A stretch of DNA of 9,867 nucleotides from Bacteroidales bacterium. Lineage in GTDB: Bacteria > Bacteroidota > Bacteroidia > Bacteroidales > PUMT01. Position 1 is the stretch's first letter. Every line of letters starts with the position of its first letter. A program made the translations under genes and the position numbers. The notes beneath the pieces were generated by a model. That model saw only the letters and a program-made list of their open reading frames with translations, was not told the DNA's origin and did not search any database. Shown here piece after piece: positions 5,877 to 9,867 of the stretch. The stretch covers positions 1 to 9,867 of the forward strand of contig SLOS01000366.1 of the NCBI GenBank assembly GCA_007132365.1, given 5' to 3'.

Positions 5877-7441
5877 GTAAGGATACAACAGTTGTTCTAA
5901 GAAATCTCAGGATCAAGGATTATGATGATATATCTGAGGCAATGAAAACAGCCTATTCCGGAATTGCTGAGGATGCATGGAAATATTCACAATTGAAAAA
6001 GCTTATAAATCTTTTTCCGGAGGGGCAGATCTGTATTGAGGTAAATGGCAGGGTCGTTGCATGTGCATTATCGATAATAGTGGATTATATCAAGTTCGGG
6101 GATTCACATACCTACCAGCAGATTACCGGAAATGAAAAATTTACCACACATGATCCTGAGGGAGATGTTCTTTATGGGATTGATGTTTTTGTGCACCCTG
6201 AATACAGGAACATGCGCCTTGGCCGGCGCCTTTATGATGCCCGTAAGGAGTTGTGTGAAAATTTCAATCTAAGGGCCATCGTTGCCGGAGGGCGTATACC
6301 AGGTTACCAGGATTATGCAGATGAATACACACCAAAGCAATATATCGAGAAGGTTGAAATGAGGGAGATATATGACCCTATTCTTACCTTCCAGATATCC
6401 AATAATTTTCATGTGAAGAAAATTCTAAGGAATTATCTTCCCGTTGACAGCGAATCCAAAACCTTTGCCACCCTTATTGAGTGGAACAATATTTATTATG
6501 AGGAGAAGGAAAAGGCAATCGGGAGAAAAAAATCTGTTGTAAGACTGGGACTTGTCCAGTGGGGGATGAGGAGTCTTCCATCAGTCGATGCGCTGATTGA
6601 ACAGATGGAGTTTTTTATTGATGCGGTAAGTGATTATCAGAGCGACTTCATACTTTTCCCGGAGTTTTTCAATGCTCCCCTTATGGCAAAATACAATCAT
6701 CTCGCAGAATTTGATGCGATAAGGGCCCTGGCCAATTATTCCGAACCTATAAGAAGCAAATTCGTTGAATTTGCGATATCCTACAATGTAAATATTATTT
6801 GCGGCAGCCTGCCGGTATATGAAGATGAAAAGCTTTACAACATTGCGTATCTCTGCCGTCGTGACGGGTCCTGGGATATGCAGTACAAGATACATATAAC
6901 CCCAAGTGAGCATACAAGCTGGGGGCTCACGGGCGGAGACAGTATCAGGGTTTTTGACACCGACTCCGGGAAAGTCGGTATCCTGATATGTTATGATGTT
7001 GAATTCCCTGAACTGGGAAGGATAATGGCAGAAAAGGGATTGGAAATATTATTTGTCCCATTTGTAACGGATACACAGAACGGTTACAACAGGGTCAGGC
7101 ACTGCGCTCAGGCCCGGGCCATTGAAAATGAGTGTTATGTTGCAATTGCCGGAGGCGTTGGCAATCTGCCCAAGGTTAACAATATGGACATTCAATATGC
7201 CCAGTCCGCCGTCTTCTCACCCTCCGATTTTGCTTTCCCCACAAATGCTGTTGTAAGTGAAGCAACACCCAATACTGAAATGATGATTATTGCTGATGTC
7301 AACCTTGACCTTCTGAAAGAGCTGCATGTCAATGGTTCGGTAAGGAACCTGAAGGACCGCAGAAATGACCTGTACAGTCTGAAATGGAAGAATAATGCCG
7401 GCAACTCAAAAATCAAAGGCGAAACACGCGTTCAAAGGTAA
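5873..7441 (+). CDS. GNAT acetyltransferase-carbon-nitrogen hydrolase fusion protein (YhcX-like)
   Basis: A 522-residue cytoplasmic protein with two enzyme domains. Residues ~7-205 are a GNAT N-acetyltransferase-like domain; IDVFVHPEYRNMRLGRRL (103-120) is the beta4-acetyl-CoA-loop-alpha3 segment. Residues ~223-500 are a nitrilase-superfamily amidohydrolase with the Glu-Lys-Cys triad visible: E264 in FPEFF, K339 in YKIH and C373 in ICYD. A second conserved Glu region follows at 376-380 (VEFPE). The same fusion is known in Bacillus YhcX (about 513 residues) and in many Bacteroidota; its substrate is, to my knowledge, not established. Nitrilase-superfamily relatives include N-carbamoylputrescine amidase, so the divergent polyamine operon is suggestive. 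However, that operon already makes putrescine by agmatinase, so a carbamoylputrescine step is not needed. It is followed 18 bp later by purM on the same strand. The start is the ATG that begins GNAT homology. Confidence 0.88.
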   Translation: MSKDTTVVLRNLRIKDYDDISEAMKTAYSGIAEDAWKYSQLKKLINLFPEGQICIEVNGRVVACALSIIVDYIKFGDSHTYQQITGNEKFTTHDPEGDVLYGIDVFVHPEYRNMRLGRRLYDARKELCENFNLRAIVAGGRIPGYQDYADEYTPKQYIEKVEMREIYDPILTFQISNNFHVKKILRNYLPVDSESKTFATLIEWNNIYYEEKEKAIGRKKSVVRLGLVQWGMRSLPSVDALIEQMEFFIDAVSDYQSDFILFPEFFNAPLMAKYNHLAEFDAIRALANYSEPIRSKFVEFAISYNVNIICGSLPVYEDEKLYNIAYLCRRDGSWDMQYKIHITPSEHTSWGLTGGDSIRVFDTDSGKVGILICYDVEFPELGRIMAEKGLEILFVPFVTDTQNGYNRVRHCAQARAIENECYVAIAGGVGNLPKVNNMDIQYAQSAVFSPSDFAFPTNAVVSEATPNTEMMIIADVNLDLLKELHVNGSVRNLKDRRNDLYSLKWKNNAGNSKIKGETRVQR

Positions 7442-7459
7442 TAACTAAAACAAAATGAT

Positions 7460-8638
7460 ATGGCTGAAAAGTCCCGGTATGATCAAAGAGGTGTGTCAGC
7501 TTCTAAGGAAGATGTTCACAATGCAATACGCAATATTGACAGTGGACTTTTTCCCGGAGCTTTCTGCAAAATAATACCTGATATACTTGGCGGAGATGAA
7601 GATTATTGCAACATTATGCATGCCGATGGTGCAGGAACCAAATCTTCACTGGCATATGTTTACTGGAAAGAAACAGGAGACATATCTGTATGGAAGGGGA
7701 TAGCACAGGATTCTGTAGTGATGAACCTGGATGACCTGCTATGTGTCGGGGCAACGGACAATATTATATTATCATCAACAATCGGCAGGAACAGGAACCT
7801 TATTCCCGGCGAGGTTATTGCTGAAATTATCAACGGCACGGAAGAATTTCTGGGTGAAATGCGTGCCCTTGGTATAGGCATATATTCAGCCGGCGGTGAA
7901 ACTGCAGATTTGGGCGATCTGGTAAGAACGATAGTTGTCGATTCCACAGTTGCCTGCAGGATGAAACGTTCAGATATTATTACCAACCGGAAAATAAGTG
8001 CCGGTGATGTTATAGTGGGTTTATCTTCCTCTGGCAAATCAAAATACGAGAACCAGTATAATGGCGGAACAGGAAGCAATGGTCTTACATCTGCAAGGCA
8101 TGATCTTTTTTCTTACAGTCTTGCATCTCAATACCCTGAGAGCTTTGACCCGGGGATTCCGGCAGATCTTGTTTACAGCGGGTCACTTAAACTTACTGAT
8201 AAGGTTGAAGAGGGTCTGCCGGATATCGGGAAGCTGGTTCTATCGCCGACACGGACGTATGCTCCGGTTGTAAAGGAGTTGCTCAGGCACCACCGTGGGA
8301 ACATTCATGGCATGGTCCATTGCAGTGGCGGGGCACAGACCAAGGTGATGAATTTTGTCGATAACCTGCATGTTATAAAGGATAACCTGTTTGATCCTCC
8401 ACTGATTTTCAGGATCATTAAGGAGCAGTCCGGTACCGGCTGGCCGGAAATGTACAAGGTATTCAATATGGGACACAGATTTGAGATCTATGTTTCTCCG
8501 GAAATTGCCGGTGAAATTATTGGTATTTCTGAAAGTTTCGGTGTTGAGGCCAGGATAGTGGGATATTGTGAAACATCAGAAAATAACAAACTTACAATCA
8601 AGTCTGAATTTGGTGAGTTTGAATACAATAAGGGATAA
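7460..8638 (+). CDS. purM: Phosphoribosylformylglycinamidine cyclo-ligase (AIR synthetase), Bacteroidota form
   Basis: Catalyses ATP-dependent closure of FGAM to AIR, the fifth step of purine synthesis, in the cytoplasm. The 392-residue product has PurM-fold signatures: DGAGTKSSLA (56-65), the QDSVVMNLDDLLCVGA segment (83-98), AGGETADLGDL (144-154), SPTRTYAPV (262-270), HCSGGAQTK (287-295) and NMGHRFEIYV (336-345). These match, in diverged form, the DGVGTK, GGETAEMPG, PTRIYV and HITGGG blocks of E. coli PurM (about 345 residues). The longer, diverged form is the usual one in Bacteroidota and is routinely placed next to prfA there. The GNAT-nitrilase gene ends 18 bp upstream and the prfA ATG is 127 bp downstream. 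ATG 7460 has an A-rich, SD-less leader; a nearby ATG at 7455 is out of frame. The PurM superfamily also includes PurL, SelD, ThiL and HypE, but size and motifs fit PurM best. Confidence 0.9.
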   Translation: MAEKSRYDQRGVSASKEDVHNAIRNIDSGLFPGAFCKIIPDILGGDEDYCNIMHADGAGTKSSLAYVYWKETGDISVWKGIAQDSVVMNLDDLLCVGATDNIILSSTIGRNRNLIPGEVIAEIINGTEEFLGEMRALGIGIYSAGGETADLGDLVRTIVVDSTVACRMKRSDIITNRKISAGDVIVGLSSSGKSKYENQYNGGTGSNGLTSARHDLFSYSLASQYPESFDPGIPADLVYSGSLKLTDKVEEGLPDIGKLVLSPTRTYAPVVKELLRHHRGNIHGMVHCSGGAQTKVMNFVDNLHVIKDNLFDPPLIFRIIKEQSGTGWPEMYKVFNMGHRFEIYVSPEIAGEIIGISESFGVEARIVGYCETSENNKLTIKSEFGEFEYNKG

Positions 8639-8660
8639 TTGTGTTAAAAGGTTCTTGAAT

Positions 8661-8695
8661 TTCAGAATTCCGGTTATTTGGTTCTGAATACTTTT
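8661..8695 (+). terminator. Weak candidate terminator after purM
   Basis: TTCAGAA (8661-8667) can pair with TTCTGAA (8682-8688) across a 14-base loop, followed a few bases later by CTTTTT (8691-8695... the T run is 8692-8696). The stem is short and AT-rich, so any termination would be partial at best. It lies 23 bases after the purM stop and before the putative prfA promoter. Confidence 0.22.
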
Positions 8696-8710
8696 TATGG
8701 GTTTTAATTG

Positions 8711-8718
8711 TAATTTTG
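8711..8718 (+). promoter_or_regulatory. Candidate -7 element for prfA
   Basis: TAATTTTG fits TAnnTTTG exactly. Transcription would start near 8725, with a leader of about 40 bases to the prfA ATG at 8766. I find no good TTTG at the -33 spacing (one at 8677-8680 is 30 bases upstream, too far), so support comes from the -7 element alone. prfA might therefore be transcribed independently of purM. Confidence 0.35.
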
Positions 8719-8733
8719 TAACCGGGACCTGAT

Positions 8734-8755
8734 ATTATATATTGATTATATATTG
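8734..8755 (+). repeat. Perfect 11-bp tandem direct repeat in the prfA leader
   Basis: ATTATATATTG occurs twice with no spacer (8734-8744 and 8745-8755). It lies between the candidate prfA promoter and the ATG at 8766. Each copy contains a possible TTG start, and the first (8742) is in frame with prfA. The tandem arrangement looks like a small duplication; any regulatory role is unknown. Confidence 0.85.
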
Positions 8756-8765
8756 CAATAAAACA

Positions 8766-9851
8766 ATGGGCAGCAGCAATATTTTAGAAAAACTTGAAGG
8801 AGTAAGACTGAGGTTCGAAGAGGTTGAGCAGTTGCTTTCAGATCCGTCTGTTGCAAACGATATGCAGCGATATATAAAACTTAACAAGGAGTATCGCGAT
8901 CTGGAGCCACTGGTCAGAACCTATAAGGAGTATAAAAATGTACTCAGCAATATCGATTCTGCAAAGGAGATTCTTGCAACCGAGAGGGATGAGGAAATGC
9001 GTGAGATGGCCAGGATGGAAATTGAAGAGTTGCAGGATCTTGTAGAACCGATGGAGGAGAAGATAAGGCTTTTATTGCTTCCGGCTGACCCTGAAGATGA
9101 AAAGAATGCCATTGTGGAAATAAGGGCAGGTACAGGAGGAGATGAGGCAAGTATTTTTGCCGGTGACCTTTTCAGAATGTACAGTAAGTTCTGCGAGACA
9201 AGAAAGTGGACGCTTGAAGTTACACATTATAATGAGGGTACTGCAGGCGGCTATAAGGAGATAGTATTCAATGTCAGTGGAAACGGGGTTTACGGTATTC
9301 TGAAATATGAATCAGGAGTGCACCGGGTGCAGCGGGTGCCGCAGACCGAAACGCAGGGCAGGGTGCATACCTCTGCTGCAACAGTTGCTGTTCTTCCCGA
9401 AGCTGAGGAATTTGACATAGACCTTAAAATGGATGATATCAGAAAGGATACATATTGCTCCTCAGGTCCAGGGGGGCAGTCTGTCAATACAACCTATTCT
9501 GCGATAAGGCTTACACATATTCCCAGTGGTATAGTTGTTACCTGCCAGGATCAGAAATCGCAGCTCAAAAATCTCGACAAGGCGATGGCTGAGTTGCGGA
9601 CCCGCCTGTACAATCTTGAATACCAAAAATATATTGATGACATATCTTCAAAGAGGAAAACTATGGTATCAACAGGTGACAGGTCGGCAAAGATACGAAC
9701 CTACAATTATCAGCAGGGCAGGGTTACGGATCACCGGATCAATCTGACGCTGTATAATCTTTCAGCCATCCTCGACGGAGATCTTGAAGAGGTGATTGAT
9801 AAGCTTCAGATGGCTGAAAATGCTGAGCGACTTAAAGCGAACAGCGTATAA
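8766..9851 (+). CDS. prfA: Peptide chain release factor 1
   Basis: RF1 recognises UAA and UAG in the ribosomal A site and triggers peptidyl-tRNA hydrolysis. The 361-residue product has an N-terminal coiled helical region (~1-105), the RAGTGGDEA segment (120-128), the codon-recognition PxT tripeptide as PQT (192-194) within RVPQTETQGRVHTSAATVAV, and the catalytic GGQ loop SGPGGQSVNTT (233-243, with Q238 the glutamine normally methylated by PrmC). It has PxT rather than the SPF of RF2 and no programmed frameshift, so RF1 is clear. I chose ATG 8766; the longer frame needs a TTG at 8742, inside a tandem repeat, and adds nine residues (MIIYCNKTM up to this ATG) not expected in RF1. The leader GCAATAAAACA is A-rich, as usual in the phylum. 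The next reading frame starts on the last base of the stop codon. Confidence 0.96.
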   Translation: MGSSNILEKLEGVRLRFEEVEQLLSDPSVANDMQRYIKLNKEYRDLEPLVRTYKEYKNVLSNIDSAKEILATERDEEMREMARMEIEELQDLVEPMEEKIRLLLLPADPEDEKNAIVEIRAGTGGDEASIFAGDLFRMYSKFCETRKWTLEVTHYNEGTAGGYKEIVFNVSGNGVYGILKYESGVHRVQRVPQTETQGRVHTSAATVAVLPEAEEFDIDLKMDDIRKDTYCSSGPGGQSVNTTYSAIRLTHIPSGIVVTCQDQKSQLKNLDKAMAELRTRLYNLEYQKYIDDISSKRKTMVSTGDRSAKIRTYNYQQGRVTDHRINLTLYNLSAILDGDLEEVIDKLQMAENAERLKANSV

Positions 9852-9867
9852 TGACTAATTCAGGGCC
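9851..9867 (+). CDS. Possible start of the next gene (partial), perhaps pyrF
   Basis: ATG at 9851-9853 shares its A with the prfA stop codon (TAATG), a common coupled arrangement. Only five full codons (MTNSG) are visible before the window ends, which is not enough to identify a product. In Bacteroides-type genomes the gene after purM-prfA is usually pyrF (orotidine 5'-phosphate decarboxylase), so that is the positional guess. A chance ATG is also possible. Confidence 0.35.

Noticed and set aside
7660..8079. 139-codon minus-strand frame opposite purM
   Set aside because: It mirrors conserved purM coding sequence and its translation has no domain-like character.
8742..8765. TTG start adding eight residues to release factor 1
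   Set aside because: It lies in a tandem AT repeat, while the ATG at 8766 gives the normal RF1 length and has a typical A-rich leader.
9466..9483. Possible RF2-type programmed frameshift or RF2 identity for the release factor
   Set aside because: The frame is continuous, the recognition tripeptide is PQT (PxT type) rather than SPF, and no in-frame UGA occurs.

Overview
The window looks like chromosomal DNA of a Bacteroidota bacterium, probably a Bacteroidales-type or Marinilabiliales-type lineage. Four things point there: a signal-peptide + TPR + PD40 + OmpA protein typical of the phylum, the gene order purM-prfA, promoter elements of the TAnnTTTG type, and A-rich rather than Shine-Dalgarno leaders before most starts. 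No mobile element, CRISPR array, rRNA or tRNA gene was seen.

Layout. Bases 1-87 are the last 28 codons of a gene whose product ends like a type III glutamine synthetase, followed by a strong intrinsic terminator (126-159). Bases 209-2176 (+) encode a 655-residue periplasmic/outer-membrane-associated protein with the domain order of the type IX secretion protein PorE. Converging on it, and overlapping its 3' end by 10 bp, is a minus-strand three-gene cluster read in the order speA (5557-4166), speB (4096-3239), speY-like (3204-2167). After a 315-bp divergent intergenic region come plus-strand genes: a GNAT-nitrilase fusion (5873-7441), purM (7460-8638) and prfA (8766-9851). The start of another gene lies at the right edge and may be pyrF, judged from position only.

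How the genes work together. The minus-strand cluster reads as a complete polyamine route. Arginine is decarboxylated to agmatine by a short fold-III decarboxylase, agmatine is hydrolysed to putrescine by a ureohydrolase, and putrescine is a likely substrate of a deoxyhypusine-synthase homologue. Bacteria have no eIF5A, so that last enzyme most plausibly makes homospermidine (SpeY activity) or a related polyamine. The divergent acetyltransferase-nitrilase fusion is the least understood gene here; its position back-to-back with polyamine genes suggests, but does not prove, a role in acylation or hydrolysis of a polyamine-related amide. purM and prfA are housekeeping genes for purine synthesis and translation termination.

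Most of the window is familiar Bacteroidota content. The items most worth a second look are the substituted active site of the deoxyhypusine-synthase homologue, the GNAT-nitrilase facing the polyamine operon, an imperfect dyad between the divergent genes, and a perfect 11-bp tandem repeat in the prfA leader. Start sites for speA, speB and prfA were moved inward from the longest open frames, for reasons given in the entries.
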